Shown here piece after piece: positions 46,060 to 59,017 of a DNA stretch of 64,000 nt. The notes beneath the pieces are model-generated. The model was given only the letters and a program-made list of their open reading frames with translations. It made no database searches and was not told the origin of the DNA. The position numbers and the translations under genes were made by a program. Origin of the DNA: Eudorina sp. 2006-703-Eu-15 (taxonomy: Eukaryota > Chlorophyta > Chlorophyceae > Chlamydomonadales > Volvocaceae); assembly GCA_003117195.1 (NCBI GenBank), contig BDSI01000031.1:223501-287500 (forward strand), read 5' to 3'. Each line of letters begins with the position of its first letter. Within the stretch, counting starts at the first letter, position 1.

Positions 46060-47870
46060 GGGCTCCAGGCGGCACCTGGCGCGTGCACGAATACGCGCCG
46101 GCGGTGACTCCGTGTCCATACTGAGGTAGGGGGAGGGCGTCGCGGGGGCCTGCGCCTGGATGGGGGTAGAGTCCCTCCCTCCCACCCTCCCTCCTTGGGC
46201 TGGGTGTGTCTGGGCTGTTTCTTTAGAAACCCTCCCTCCCTGAGGTACCAGGTCGCGCGCCCGCACCGGAAGCTGAACTGCGGGCGAGCAGCTGCGTTTT
46301 TTAGGCAGTTCTTTTTATCCGCCCGCACACACCCCACAGAGGGCTGTGCCTGGTTTTGTTGGTCGGGGTTGTCTCGCGGCTGGGGGGCTGGCGCAGGAGT
46401 TGGGAGCGGGGAGTTGGGGAGCGGGGAGTTGGGGAGGTGGGGCGCGGGTGGCCTCAATCCTCCAGTGCAGTGCAGTGCAGCTCAGCGCAGCTTAGCTCAG
46501 GTCGCTGGGGCGGGATGGCAGCCCGAGCGGTGACAGTCACGACCAGCCCCTTGCCTCCACCTGGCCCTGTGCGGCGGTGGGCGTGTTCGTTGCGAAATGA
46601 GGCCCGGGAGCGCATCTGGAGGGGGCCCGGCAGCTCCTCTCCCGAGCGGCCGACTGACCGGAACTCCTGTCAGCAGAGAAGTAGACCAGGTACGGTGGAT
46701 GCGCGGGGATGGGCGGATGGGTGTGCGCCGAGTGCTGTGCTTCGACGACTGGGACTGGAGAAGAGGGCGGTGAGCAGCGCTGCGGACCAAAGCGCTGCGT
46801 GACGACCACCGGCCAGGGGGCGGTGAGGAAGGCTGCGGGGGACCGCGGGTATGGAAGCAGGGACTGACCCGTGCAGTTATACTAGTGGGGATGTTGCGAA
46901 TTGCAGGGGGCGGGAGTGTTGTGCGGAATTCGCCCATTTGCACATTGCGCGGGCGGCCGCGTATTGCGGCGTGTGAATCGTTACATATCTGCCGGGCCTG
47001 TGGAGTTGCGTTTTCAGGTTTTACGTTCGGCACTTTCATCGGCCGGGCCATGGTCGATTGATTGTCGTCGTACTGGCTGTGTGCTTGTTGAGGGTGTGGT
47101 GCCTCAGCTGTGTGTTGTGTGATCGATGCCGCTTGGAATGACGGCCCTTACAATTTTCCTGTTGCCCTCTCGGTGTGCCTGCTCTGCTTATGCAGCCGTA
47201 TTGGTAATGGCCAGGGTGATGATGCGCTGCTTGACAGGTTGCGGGTTCGTTCGTGCGGGCCCTGTGTTTTTTGGACGGACGGCAACAGGAATCGTTTGCA
47301 ATTGGATGCTGTGTCCTTGCTCCAAATATTTCCAGCGTTATAAGGAAGTGTGGCGGTAACGGTGTGAAGAGAAGGTTCCGAAGAGGTGGGGGCGGGGTTG
47401 CGAAAAAGCGTCGCAAGTCGTTGGAATAGCGTGCCGTCGTGTGCTGCGCACGCGTGCGCGTCGGCATGCATGTGCAACTGCAAAATGGTACCGTATATTC
47501 GCTCTGTGGTGAGCATACCAGTATTAATTTGCTTCATTGCGACCAGCCGTTCCCTGTGTAATCTCATCGAATCCTGATTGGCGATCGATTATTTCCTATC
47601 GGAGCCATGTGTAATAATAATAAAACAACGGCTGAATGTCTCTCATCACTGCACAGTGCATTCCTTTATAATCGTAACGAACGACATAACGCACCTGTAC
47701 GACGCGACGAGATCAATTGTGCCTAGCAGTCTAACTATTAACATGCTAAGTTATTGGAATACATGATAAACTGCAGCTTTCGTCTGGCACACAAGATCTA
47801 GGACTTGAATCACTATTCGCTCCCAAGATATTGTTAGATTAAATCTCTTCCGCTGCGAGCGGCCAGCAAC
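46060..47870. other. Intergenic region upstream of FLP
   Basis: No supported gene. The first 500 bp have GC-rich short repeats (GAGTTGGGGAGCGGG near 46395-46435, GTGCA near 46467-46490). From about 47500 to 47870 the sequence is clearly AT-rich, as expected for the FLP promoter and 5' leader. Confidence 0.55.
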
Positions 47871-50800
47871 ATGCAGGTCAAGGAGATGCGTGCCCATAGT
47901 TGCCGCTCACGGCAAGCGTTCAAGGGTGCAAGGGGTGTGGCTCGGCGACCTGTAAATGTTGTCTGCCACGCCGGCGGCAGCCCGGAGACCACACGCAGGC
48001 AGATAATTGGTGGACTGGTCAGCTTGGGTCTGTCCGTCGCAACTGCGCCCGCGATGGCGGAGGCGTTTCTTTCGTCAACAGGCGCGCGGTGAGGCCGGGG
48101 CGTGCGCGTGCATCGCTTGCGCAGTTGCGAACAAGAATGCGCTATGCATAAGAGACAGAGATGACGCCCTTAGATCCACGACAGCGAACCCTACAGGCCC
48201 GGCAATTGCCTTTGTAAGCCCAAGCTAGCCCTGGTCTAGAATTGCGCAAAGCGATGTCTTAAGACAGCCCAAATGGTAAAACACTATAGACTACTTCAGC
48301 TTGATAATTAGGATCTTGACAACTTCGATGTCGGGAGAGGTGAGCGGTTGCGGCAGGCGTGCCTGACACCGCTGACCCCGAAGCCCCCCCTTACAACCAT
48401 CTAACCACCCACAGTGGTCTGCTCGCCGAGGAGGAGGAGAAGCTCTATAAACTGCGCGTTGAGAAGGAGACAGTCGCGCGGGAGCAGCTGCTGGCCGAGA
48501 AGCAGAAGCTGGAGGAGGAAGTCAAGCAGACGCAGGTAGTATGTCCCCCGGGGTTCCCTTGCCGGTCGCCGCCAACCAAAGCAACCCTGATAATCCGTTT
48601 TAGGGCTTTCTCCAATCGGTTAGCTTGTCGTCTGGGTTGCACCTAAGCCCCTGACACATCACACGATGCGCTTGCACGTCTGCACACCTCGGACTGCCCT
48701 CTGGGCTCCACCCCCCCCTACCACCCCCCACGCCCCAAGCGCACGAGGCCCCGAGGACCCGCGGCACTCTACCCTCCCCACACCACCTCACCTCACCTCG
48801 TCCGCCCGCAGGCCGGCAAGCTCTGCGCCACCCCGTTCGGTGTGGACGTGGTGGGCATCACGGAGCTGGTGGCGCTCATCGGCGCCCTGGTGGGCGGAGT
48901 TACCGCCCGCCGGCGGAAGGAGGAGGTGGAGCGCCTGAACGAGCAGCTGCGCTCCATCAACCTCAGCCTGCGCCAGCAAGCCCGCGCGGGCACCGTGTAC
49001 GCGCCGGGTGAGCACCGTGGCCGCTTCGGCGGCCCTCAGCCGTCAGTGCCCCAAGTCGGTGTTGTCGTGTGGGTCAGGCAAGGGGCAGCCACTTGAGGAG
49101 GTGGGGTAACGGTCCCGGTCATGCGGCGGGGACTTGAGAATTCGGACCGCTCCGCGAGGACAACGAATGGATCCGTGACGCCGTGTGAGAACGAGGACTG
49201 TCAGGGGGCAGCATGAAGCGGTGTGGGTAGTTTGCGCCGCGTTCACCTTTCCTTTGCTGCGCCACTGCCTCCTACAGGGCTGAGCTACGCGCCGCCGAAC
49301 CCGCGCAGCGGCCTGATTACCTTCCCAGCGCCGCCGCGTGATGCCTCGCCGCCGGCTGCCCCGGCGGCCTCGACCGCCACCGTGGTCGTTGCGGCGCCGC
49401 CAGCGGCTGCCCCTACGCCAATTGTTGTGCCGGCGGCTGCCGCCGCGGCCGCCGCCGCGCCAGCTGCCCAGGTGCTTAACACGCTGTTCAGTATGGAGGA
49501 GGAGGAGCTGACCAGCGATCAGATTCAGTGCAGGGAGGCGCTGCGGGCAGGTGAGGTGGTGGACAGATGGCCCGTGAGCTGCAGGCGGGCGTGGTGTTTT
49601 GGGGGTTGCGGCCGAAGCCGGGCGTCCGCTGGGCGACTAATGCGCAGTGACAGACGCCGCCCGTGGAACTTAGTGTTCTAGTTCGTGGGGTCAGGCGTGG
49701 TCGAAAGTAGCTTTTTAGGTACATGGTGGGAGCTCTTCTTCGCGAGAGCCTCTGATCAGTCCGTGGTCTGATATGGGGCAGGTGGCCAGGGTGCGGAAGG
49801 TATTGAGAGAGGGGGTGTGAGGCCACCCAGGCTTGTGGGGGCAACGCGCGCAAGGGACGTGCCTGTGTTGATGGGATGGCGGGGAAGCAGTGTATGACGT
49901 GGCATTGACTGCAGGATCGGCCGTGACATCACCCGGGTCATTTGGGTTCGGGGATGCCCTGCAGCGCGAGCAAAGTTCCATAATGGGTTGTACGGATGCG
50001 GCCCGTCCTCGACTTCACTCGTGGGTGCATGTGGTGCGTCCAGACTTCGACCCTTGATCGGCCCACGCCTCGCTTGCTGCCTCCCGGACCGCAGGCAAGC
50101 GCCTGCTGAAGGAGAAGAACGGCGCTGCCGCCATGGTCCGCTTCGAGAAGGCGCTGATGCTCTCCAAGGCCCTTGCGGACAAGGTGCGCGGACGAGCGCG
50201 GATGCGAGGGCTGCCGGGCGAGGCGGGCGTCTGCGTCGCGTGTCTTGCGGAGGGGTGTTCCGGGGCTTGGCAGCAGCAGACGGCGTCGGGCGAGACGGTG
50301 TCCGACGGCTACGGATGCACCGCAACGCGATCGCGCATTGAGAGGGGAGGAGGATACCCGGGCCCTCCAGTCCATCTTCAAAACCCCCGGGGCGGGTGAA
50401 GAGGTCCCGGGGTGCGCGCGAAGGGGCAGGCGTGCGCCCTCGCGCCGTGTTATGAGAAGAGAAGCCCGCCCGACAAAGGAGCCTTGTGACGTACGGCGTG
50501 GCGCACACCTCCTTGGGGAGGGAAGGACGGGACTGAAAGCTGACCTGCAGCCGCCTGTGTGCTGCCTCCACACGCAGGTTCAGGAGCGGCGCGCGCAGCG
50601 TGGTCTCGCCGCCTCGTGCCGCCTGACGCACCAGTACCGCCAGGCCATCAAGCACCTGGAGCGGGTGCTGGAGATCTCGCGGGAGATCGGGGAGTACACC
50701 GGTGAGGCGGGGAGCGGGGAGCGGGGCAAGTGGGATGGATGGTGCATCATGGGGTCCCACCGACAGATGCAGGACAGATTGGGGGAGGGGATATAGGAAT

Positions 50801-51234
50801 TTGGTTGACATATTCAAACTGCGCTGGGGCGGTATCCCCTGTGCCCTGTCGGTGGGGAGGGGATGGAGGGGACTGGCAAGGCCCGGGTGCTCCTCACGGG
50901 GTCCGATCCTGGCATTGAGCCAGCCGGTCAGGAGCCGCACATGGTCCCCAGGGTTGCGGGCGTTCCGGATACCGTGAGACCAGCTTAAGGGCCTAGCGAG
51001 GGTGCAAGGGATGTCTGTGGGGTCTGGTCTTGGCTGGCACACAGGCGTTCGTGCTGTCATCCGGGGCCATCCGATAGTGTTGACCGGTTGGGGCGGCTGT
51101 CCTGGACTGGTGCAGGTGACGCCGACGCGTACGGCACCATGGCGGACTGCTACACGGACATGGGCGAGTTCGAGAAGGCCGCCGTGTACTACGACAAGTA
51201 CATTGAGCGCATGAACCGCGACGGACCCATCTGA
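47871..51234 (+). CDS. FLP: FLU-like protein (FLP), plastid regulator of tetrapyrrole synthesis
   Basis: FLU in plants and FLP in Chlamydomonas restrain glutamyl-tRNA reductase and so limit chlorophyll-precursor build-up in the dark. Exons: 47871-48088, 48415-48535, 48812-49007, 49278-49550, 50094-50182, 50578-50701, 51116-51234, giving 379 residues with all phases closing. Residues 1 to about 34 are Arg/Ser/Ala-rich with VVCHA, a plausible plastid transit peptide, followed by TTRRQIIGG and a hydrophobic stretch. Two coiled-coil segments (about 75-112 and 146-165) flank a membrane segment VVGITELVALIGALVGGV (126-143), which follows LCATPFGVD. A Pro/Ala linker (about 180-245) leads to three TPR-like repeats (270-379), ending in DADAYGTMADCYTDMGEFEK. 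This order matches FLU. In C. reinhardtii FLP makes two splice forms; I cannot tell from DNA which exon would vary. One intron holds the 36-bp repeat shared with CAP. Confidence 0.88.
50791..50826. repeat. Dispersed 36-bp repeat, copy 2 (FLP intron)
   Basis: Matches 7725-7760 at 32 of 36 bases in the same orientation. It lies between the FLP exons ending at 50701 and starting at 51116. See copy 1. Confidence 0.65.
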
Positions 51235-52832
51235 ACGAACACCCGGCGGAGTGCACTTAAGCTGCGGACGTGTGGTGTGGGTTGTGTGGGCCGTGAGAGC
51301 GGCTCCCGGGAGCGGAGGCCGCGCCTCTCTTGCTGGTTCCAACATGCTATGAACGGCGCTGGCGTGGTGGCGCCTAGCTATGCCGTCGTTTGGCTTTCAC
51401 TGTGTGTTCGTGGAGAGTGAGCAACAGCACTGATCGCGCATCGGTGAGCGGTCCGGAGTAAACTTAACTTCCAGGCCTCAAGTCGTGTCGTGCTCAAGTT
51501 GCGCCGTGCGTTCTGCACCTCCCGATGGCTCGCACGGGCTGCTGCTGTTGCGGCAGCTGCAGCAGCTGCAGCAGCTGCTGCTGCCACGACTGAAGTGCTG
51601 GGGTCTGAGCAACTGGCCACACGCTGGCTCCGGGCCCACCTGATGGCCTTGCAGAGCACGTGCTGGCCCTGGAGCGGTCGATTGGAGATGCGGGCGGGCG
51701 GGGCTGCCTCCGCAGGAGGCGTGCAGTCCCCCGGTGAGGAGCGGCTTTGGCCCAATGGCATCTATAATTATACAACATACATATATATTTTGGAAGGGTG
51801 AGTGACACCACCCGGGACAATGTTGCCTTGTGGGCAAAGTCGGGTGCAGGGTTGGCGGCGTCGGGGTCGATTTGGCGGGTTCTGATGTCACCGTGCTGAC
51901 GCGTCGGGTGGGTTTGGGGACGACGAGGAACTTTTTTTCGTGTAGGTATGCAACGTGTGCACGAGCATATTGCAGCGGGTTTATTCTGGTATTTCCTGGC
52001 GTGTTGGTCGACCTGGGATTGCCGAGTTTTCTGACGTGGAGGTAGGTCGTGTATTGCCGAGTGTGGTGGTCAGCGCTTGAGGGGCATACGCCGCGGCGTG
52101 GCCATGTAGACGGGCTTCTTTATGTCGTTTGAGGGCTTCTGGCGCGTCGAATAAAGGCCCGCACCGTATCTGGGTTGCGCGGGTCAGGTCAATGCCCGTT
52201 CATGCAGCGACTGCACTGATGGGTGTTTCTGTGTCGTTTGCTGGCGGGCCGTTCCCGGACGGTGACTGCGGCGGTGGTTGCAACACAGGGATCTAGATGT
52301 CCCTCGTCTAGGGCGGGAAGGAGGCGCACCGCAGCCAGGGATCCCGGGTCCGAGTCCGCAGCGGCGCCGTGCCTGTGACCCGGGCTCGGCCGACAGCCGA
52401 GGCAGTGCATGCGACATGCTCTAGCCTCACCTGTGTAACGGTATTCGCGGCGGTCATGTGGTGGGGGTGAGGTCCGCGCGTCACTTGAGACTTGAGGCGG
52501 GCGGTGTCAGGGCCCTGGAATGCCCGACGGGTGACGCACCCGCGCAAATACCGTACAGTGATGTGGAGCAATGCGGGCGGCGTCAAAGCATCTCGCGGCG
52601 CGCTTGACATGACATAATCCCAACAGGCGACCGGAGGACAGACAGGCATCGTCCATCGCGCATGCAAGGACGCACCGCCCGGTAGGGCACCCAGAGACGA
52701 AAGGGGGGGCCGGTACCTCTCCGAGCACCTCTTCTCGCGTACTGCATTCTTTTTGATGTTTCCTTTTGTCATTCCGTACAATAGTTGCCACCCTCACTCA
52801 CTCCGTTCCTCGGCTTCCCTCCCTGCATCGCC
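51235..52832. other. Intergenic region downstream of FLP
   Basis: No supported gene. There is an interrupted CTG/CAG triplet patch around 51538-51590 and an AT-rich block around 51765-51790. Open frames on the minus strand between 52184 and 52800 overlap each other and lack family motifs. Confidence 0.5.
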
Positions 52833-53140
52833 ATGGCCCTGGACATCGCTCGCGGCGCGGCTACTCCGTCTACCACCACAGGTCGGTAACGTATCTGTCC
52901 TCTCCGGGTTGGGTCGGGTTCGCAGTTTGCTTGTCATTGCACTGCGCCCGCGCGCGGTCTCTATCTTTCCGTTGCTATGCAGGTACCGCACCACGTAAAT
53001 ATAGTGAGTTATGCTGGGTGTGCCCGGGTTCGTTCTTCGGGTTTATTTCTTTTGTCAATATAACTCTCCGAGCACATGACAACTGGCGGTGTGGCGGACG
53101 TACAGTATCGAGGCCAAGTGGCGTTCAAGTAGCTGCAGGT
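52833..53140 (+). CDS. Tentative start of a small unrecognised gene
   Basis: An ATG in good context (GCCATGGCC) opens 49 nt (52833-52881) that end at a donor. A short exon 52983-53003 and a third from 53054 can be joined in consistent phase, giving MALDIARGAATPSTTTG, then TAPRKYTHDNWRCGGRTVSR, then VQVAA at a further GTAAGG donor (after 53140). Upstream pyrimidine-rich sequence fits a leader. I find no later exon, so the model is incomplete and could be wrong. The family is not recognised. Confidence 0.25.
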
Positions 53141-53975
53141 AAGGAAGAGGGCGTGTAGGCAGATAGCGGGGAGCCTTTGAGCTCTGGGCTGATGCCCGAC
53201 GGCCGCATGGCAGGCAGCTGGTGCGGTACCGGAGCTGGTCGAGGGGGGGAGGTGAGGTAAGCCAACTCGCTGTACATCGGAACTGAAGGGATGGCATCTG
53301 GTGGCACGATGCGACAGGGCACGTACACAGTAAACAACACAGTAGTTAACGTTGCGGAGGGCCCCATCACGGGCTGATCGCGATGCCTACCCGGGCAAAC
53401 TGCTGCGGCGCCCTGTCGACAGGGCGGCGAGGCCAATCCCGCGCTGCGGAATCACACGGGGGACACGCCCACCAGGGCCCAGCCCCCCTCGCAAGGCACG
53501 GCCACCGAAGGGCCTTGAGAGACCTGTGCGCTACGTGAGCTGGTCGACAGGCAACTTCAGTGCCATTTGAGGCCGACCTGATGGCAAGGGCGGTGCGGGC
53601 TCGGTGCAAGGCCTGGCTATCCTGCTTAACCTCCGTTAAACATAATAATATTATCAATACTTCATTTAAAATTTTCCAACATGCATTACGAAGTAACTAC
53701 GATTTCGAATACGACAATCTTCGATGCTTGTTCAGGTCACAGCCGTGACGGACCCGTGACAAGGCTCACGGCCACATCCATAATTGACAGGTGTAGGAAA
53801 TGAAACTATGACTATGAATTAACGACGTGCATTATCAGTCTGTGTACGTAAAAGGGCTTGCTGTGAACCGCGAGAAAGCGTTCCGGTGTCTCGATCCTGT
53901 CACATCGTCCTGGAACGTGATGAACAGCAATCACGGCCATACAAAATAAACCTCTTTTATACCCCAGCATCAGCC
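53141..53975. other. Intergenic region upstream of the TPR/DUF4470 gene
   Basis: GC-rich up to about 53620, then AT-rich (53635-53960), consistent with the promoter and leader of the gene starting at 53976. The same frame is open 30 codons further up, to a non-ATG codon at 53886. No other feature is visible. Confidence 0.5.
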
Positions 53976-56900
53976 ATGAGTAGCAGTGGCCCGCCGACCG
54001 GCGGCACGCCGCGTGAACGCGGCAACAAGCTCTTCATCGCGGGCGACTTTGCCGCCGCAGCAGCTGCGTACACCGAGGGACTTCTCCAACTCGAGCGCAA
54101 AACCTCACCTTCAACGTCAAACAGCCAGGCCGCGGACGAACGCGCGACGCTGCTGTGCAACCGCGCCGCGTGCTACCTGGACCCGGAGCTGGATAAACGG
54201 TCTGCGGCGGAGGCCGACTGCCGCGCCTGCCTCCAAATCCAGCCCTGCAACCCCAAGGCGCACTACCGCCTGGCTTGCTCTCTCCCCCCGGAGCACGAGG
54301 ACGCAGCCGCCGCCATCGTCGCGGCGGTGGCGTTATGCGACGCCGCCGGCCGCACCCCCGCGATGTTACAGACCTACGCAGCAGTCCAGAGCGCCGCGGT
54401 TGCCGCCGCCGCCGCCGCCGCCACAGCGGCCTCCGCCGAAGGCGACGGGGTTGCGCCCCCGCCGGTACGATTGCAGCTCCCGGCTGACGTCAGCGGCGTC
54501 GCGGCGGCGTCGGGCTGGGCCGACGTGGTGGCGGCACTGAGACGCGGCGCGAGCTTCGTCGTGCTGCGCCCGGGATCGTACACCACGGGCACGCTGGCAC
54601 CGCCGCCGGCGCCCGACGTCGCCGCCTACACGCTCCTCGGCTTGGGCGACGTCGTTCTGCGGGCTCACGACAGCCACGCATTGTGGGTGGACACGGAGCC
54701 GCAGCTGCCCTTTCTCCTCCGTCGCTCGGCGTCGGCCGTCACACTGGCCAACGTACGGCTCGTCGGCAGTGGCCGCGCGGCGGCGGCGTGCGTCTCCGGT
54801 GACGGCGCTAAACTGTCGATGATCGACTGTCGAGTGTCGGAGTACGGCGAGGTGGGCGTGCTGGTGTGCGGGAACGCCGAGGCGCGGCTGTCCCGCTGCG
54901 CCTTCAGTCGTACGGCACGTCAGGCGATCGAGGTTCGCGAGGGCGGCGCCGTATTTGCCGACCGCGTGAATGTCACCGACTGCCTCCAGGGCGTCTCCGC
55001 GTACGGCGGTGCCCGTACTGTCGTACTTCGCGACTGCGTCATCGAGGGGTCGAAGCGCGAGAACGTGCTGCTGGCGGGGACGTACCAGAACGCAGCGACC
55101 CAGGCGCAGGCCGAGCTCCCCGGCGGGGGCGGCGACAGAGGCCGTCCGGCGACGGCGGCGCGGGCCGTGTCCCTGGCGGCGGAGGAGTGGGGTCGGCGGC
55201 AGGGCACGCAGCTAAAGGTTGAACTGCAGTCGTGCACGATCCGCCGGGCGGGCTGCTTCGGCGTGTCGGCGGATTACGGCGCGGTCGTGGTGGCGCGAGG
55301 CTGCGACCTGCAGGACAACGACCCGCACGCGTTCTTCATCAAGGGAGGGACGGACGTCACACTCCTGGCCTGCAGGATCCTCTACTCGGGGGCCATCTCC
55401 AAATGCGAATGGGGCATGGCGCAGGCGGCGGCCGCCGTGGCGATGCTGCGCGACCCCGCCCTGGCCCGTGCAGTGAAGCAGCAGCAGCAGCGCCGCCAGT
55501 CCGGAGTACAAGTGGGCTTCAACTACGGCGGCAACGTGACCGTCTTCGGGTGCGCGTTTGGCGGCCCCGAGGAGCTGGCGATCGTGGAGGAGGCCAAGGA
55601 CGCCAAGAAGGATGGTTTCGGCGCGGCCTCGCGTCTAACGGGCATGTGGTCCAAACCCGTCGTGCAGATGCAGAATTCCTTTCATGATGCAAACGTGGCA
55701 GCGACGACGCCCGCAGGTCTGGCCCGGGGCCATGGCCGTGGCAAAGGCCGAGGCGGCGGCGGAGGCGGCGGAGGCGCCGCCGCCTCCGGGAAAGGAGACG
55801 TGCGTGAGGCAAGCGGTCCCGTGGGTGTGTCGAGCAAGCCGCTGCCCAGCGTCAAGGCCCTGGCACGGCGCCTGCCCGCCGGGTTGGCGGTTGACGGTCT
55901 CCTCGGCGGCGGCGGTGGCGGTGGTGGCGGAGGCGATGGTACGGCAGCAGCGGCGGTGGCGGCGCCGATGCTGCAACGCACCTGCCACACCTTCCCTCAG
56001 GAGCGCTGGTCGCCCACGGCACAGGAGTTCTACGCCATTGGGAACACGCTGGGGTACGACGTCACCGGTGGCTTCAGCCACACCCCATTCGAGGCCGCGG
56101 CGGCGGCACCGCCGCCGCCGCCACCGGTCCGCGTCCTCCTCGGCGCCTGCGGCGACGTCCGCAACCTGCTCGCCACAGCGCACGCAGTGTACGGCAGCAG
56201 CGGCGGTGCCGCCGGCGGGCACCTCCGCCAGCGGCTGGCCTTCACGCTGAACGACGGCAACCTGGCGATGCTGGCGCGCAACGCCCTGATGCTCCACATG
56301 GCGGCGGAGCTGGGCGCGTCGGCGGAGGCGGTGCTGGCGGTGTGGGCCAACCATGGCCTCAATACCGAGCACGCGGGCCTCTGCAAACGGAGCGCCATGG
56401 CTCTGGCGGGTCAGCCCTGGCCGTCCTGGCTGTCCGCGTCATGTTGGTTGGATCCCGACCCGGATCGGGACCAGGACGCAGATCGGGGCTCGGCGGCGGA
56501 GGCGGCCCTGCGGCGCGCATTCGCGCGGTGGGCCTCCTGCTCGATGACGCTGGAGGAGCTGTTGGCGGAGCGCAAGCAGCGGCTGGGCGGCCAGGGCGGT
56601 GCGGCGGCAAAGCACATTTGGGAGCAGGCGGTGGAGCTGTCCCTGGCGGCCCTGCGTGCACAGCATCCGCCGCATCAGCAGCAGCAGGTGGAGGCGGTGG
56701 AGGAGGTGGAGGAGGTGTTGCGGTCTGAGGTCCGGGAGTACATCCGAACGGGCAGTCTGCGGCCGTACGAGGGGGCGGGACAGGGACAGGGGCAGGCGCA
56801 GGCGCTGGCGCTGGCGCTGGCGCTGGAGGAGCGAGATCCACCGGAGCCGCTGACGGAGCCGAACATTACGCTGCTGCTGGCTCCGGAGCTGCAGTACACG

Positions 56901-59017
56901 GTACGGCACAGGGTGCCCAGGATGCGGGTTCAGGGTTGATCGGGGTGTAGTACGACAAGAGCGTGGGGGCGAAGGGCAAATTGGGGCTGGCCTGTCTTGT
57001 GTGCAGTTCTTTTTCGCCAATGTTTGACATCTACATCTTTGCTGCTTCCTTGCCTAGCGGCAGCAACTCCTCGCCACCGCCTACCTACGCCGCAAATGAT
57101 CTCGTTGTCTTTAAGCTCAAGGCTCAACCCGGTTCCTCTTCCGGAGCTAACTGTGGCGCATTCCACCATCGCAAAACCCTGTGGCTACTGCTGCTTCTGC
57201 TGCTACAGGTGTATTTCTCGTCCTCCATCTTCCGGGCCCTACCTCTGTCACCCCTGCCCGGCTCCGGAACCTCTCGACTTTTGGCCTCGCTGGCGCCCCA
57301 GCTGGACGCTGTCGTACGTGGTCTCCGGAGCGGCGACATTTCCGTACAGCTCGTGCACGGCGACATCCTCGCCGGCATGCTCGCCGTGCGGCCCACTCGC
57401 TCACCTCAGCCTCCGCAACCGCCGCCTCAAGATGGCGGCAACGCCTCCTCCTCTGTTGCTGCTGCGGCGGCGACAGATGCAGGCGCGGCCCCTCCTCCCT
57501 CCCGTCATCAGCTGTTCGATTTCATCGACTGCAGCAATGTGGCGGACGTGGTGTCCCTGCAGGCGCTGGTGCAGGCCGCCGCGCCGTTGCTGGTGCGCTG
57601 CCCCCACGCACGGCTGCGTACGGAGAGCCTGATGCTGTACGGACGTCAGGCGAAGCGCGATCCGGCGCTGACGCCGGCGGCCTTCGTGGCGAGCCATCTG
57701 GGCCCCTCACTGCCCGCCTTCCAGGAGCTCCTAGGGCTGCGGCTCGTCGACGACGAGACGGAGGTGTGGCAGACCCGCGGCCTCCGGATGGCCTGGGCAC
57801 CGACCCCGGGTGACTGCGGCGGCGGCGGCGGCGGCGGCGAAACGGCCGGCCGCGGCAGCGGCGGTGATGAGGATGGCGGCGGCGGCGGCGGAGGCACATG
57901 GCTGACGGCGCCGCGGCTGTTGTTGGAGTTGATCTCGGGCTGCAAGTCGGCGCTGCTGACGGACGCACTGGGGGGGACGTGCCCCGCGGCCGCACCGCTG
58001 GCGGCGGTGCACCTGCTGACGCTGACGCTGGCGCCGCCGCTGGTGGAGCCGATGGCCCGGGCGCTGGTGCGCTGCGACCCCAGCGGCGTCGCGTCGCTGT
58101 TCAAGTGGGAGACCACGATGCACGTGCAGCTGGCGACGGCGCGCAAGCCGCCGCCGCTGCGGCGGCTGTCGTACGCCGCGCGGCCGGGCTTGGAGCTCAT
58201 GAGGCGTGGCGATGCGCCGCTGCTGCTGGCGTTCAGCCGGGAATCGCTGACCCGTGGGCCGCTGCCGGTGCCGGCCGCCGTTGGGCCCGTCAAGCAGCTG
58301 ATGGCGGCTTTCGCCTGGGACGAGGACAGAGCGACGGCGCACTTTCTCCTGGCGGACACGATCGCGGAGCAGTGCGGTGCGTGGTTCGTGACGCTGTGCG
58401 TCATCGAATCCCTGGACCAGGCCCCCGGCGGCGGCGGCGGCGGCGGCCGTGCCCGCGGCGACGGCAGCGTAGCAGTCCTGTCTGCGATAGGCGTTTCGAC
58501 GCGGCTCGGCGCGCTGAAGGCCCAGCCGGCGACGGGCGAACTCGCTCCGGTGCGGTGGCGGCCGATGGGACGGGCGGGGCGGCTGCTGGATATGGCCCTG
58601 GCGGACAAGATGGGCATCAACACGCCGCCGGTGGCGGCGGCGGCGGCGACGACAGCGGCATCGGCGGCATCGGTGGGATCGGCGGCATCCGCGTCCTGGC
58701 AGGGCGCTGTGCACGTTTGCCGCCGGGCGCGCAGCGTCACCGTCGACGTGTTGGCGCCGGGGCCGCTGCCGCCGACGGAGGCGGCGGCCGTGACGGTGAG
58801 CCTTGAGGCCCGTCAGTTTGAGGTCCGGGTGAAGCCGAAGCGACAGGGGGGTGGCGGCGGCGGCAGCAGCGGCGGTGGGCTTGAGACGGGGGAATTCTCC
58901 GTACAGCTACCGGAGGGCGAGGTGTACGGCACGCCGATGGATATCCGTTTGAGCCGCAAGCTGGGGTTGCTGTCAGCTCGAGTGGAGATCCTGACCGGCG
59001 AGGGGAGTGGCGCCTGA
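53976..59017 (+). CDS. TPR / beta-helix / DUF4470-like protein, 1577 residues
   Basis: Two exons, 53976-56900 and 57209-59017. The junction is well placed: ELQYT / VYFSSSIFRALP in one frame, with CAG at 57206-57208. Residues about 10-120 look like TPRs (RERGNKLFIAGDFAAAAAAY, then LLCNRAACYL and KAHYRLACSL). Residues about 175-500 read as a right-handed parallel beta-helix: repeated short blocks such as LANVRLVGSG, LSMIDCRVSEYGEVGVLV, ARLSRCAFSRTARQAIEV and VVLRDCVIEGS. After a Gly-rich spacer, about 720-1100 matches the DUF4470 pattern found in dynein assembly factor DNAAF3 and MYND-type proteins: LLGACGDVRNLL, FTLNDGNLAMLARNALML, FDFIDCSNVADVVSLQALV. No MYND zinc cysteines are seen. The C-terminal part has Gly runs and ends in a compact beta-rich segment. 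The start at 53976 is preferred (CAGCCATGAG). Function unknown; a scaffold or assembly role is only an inference. Confidence 0.82.

Noticed and set aside
49756..51345. Minus-strand open frame of about 529 codons across FLP
   Set aside because: It covers FLP exons and introns in antisense, is Arg/Pro/Ser-rich without motifs, and the plus-strand exons match a known family with closing phases.
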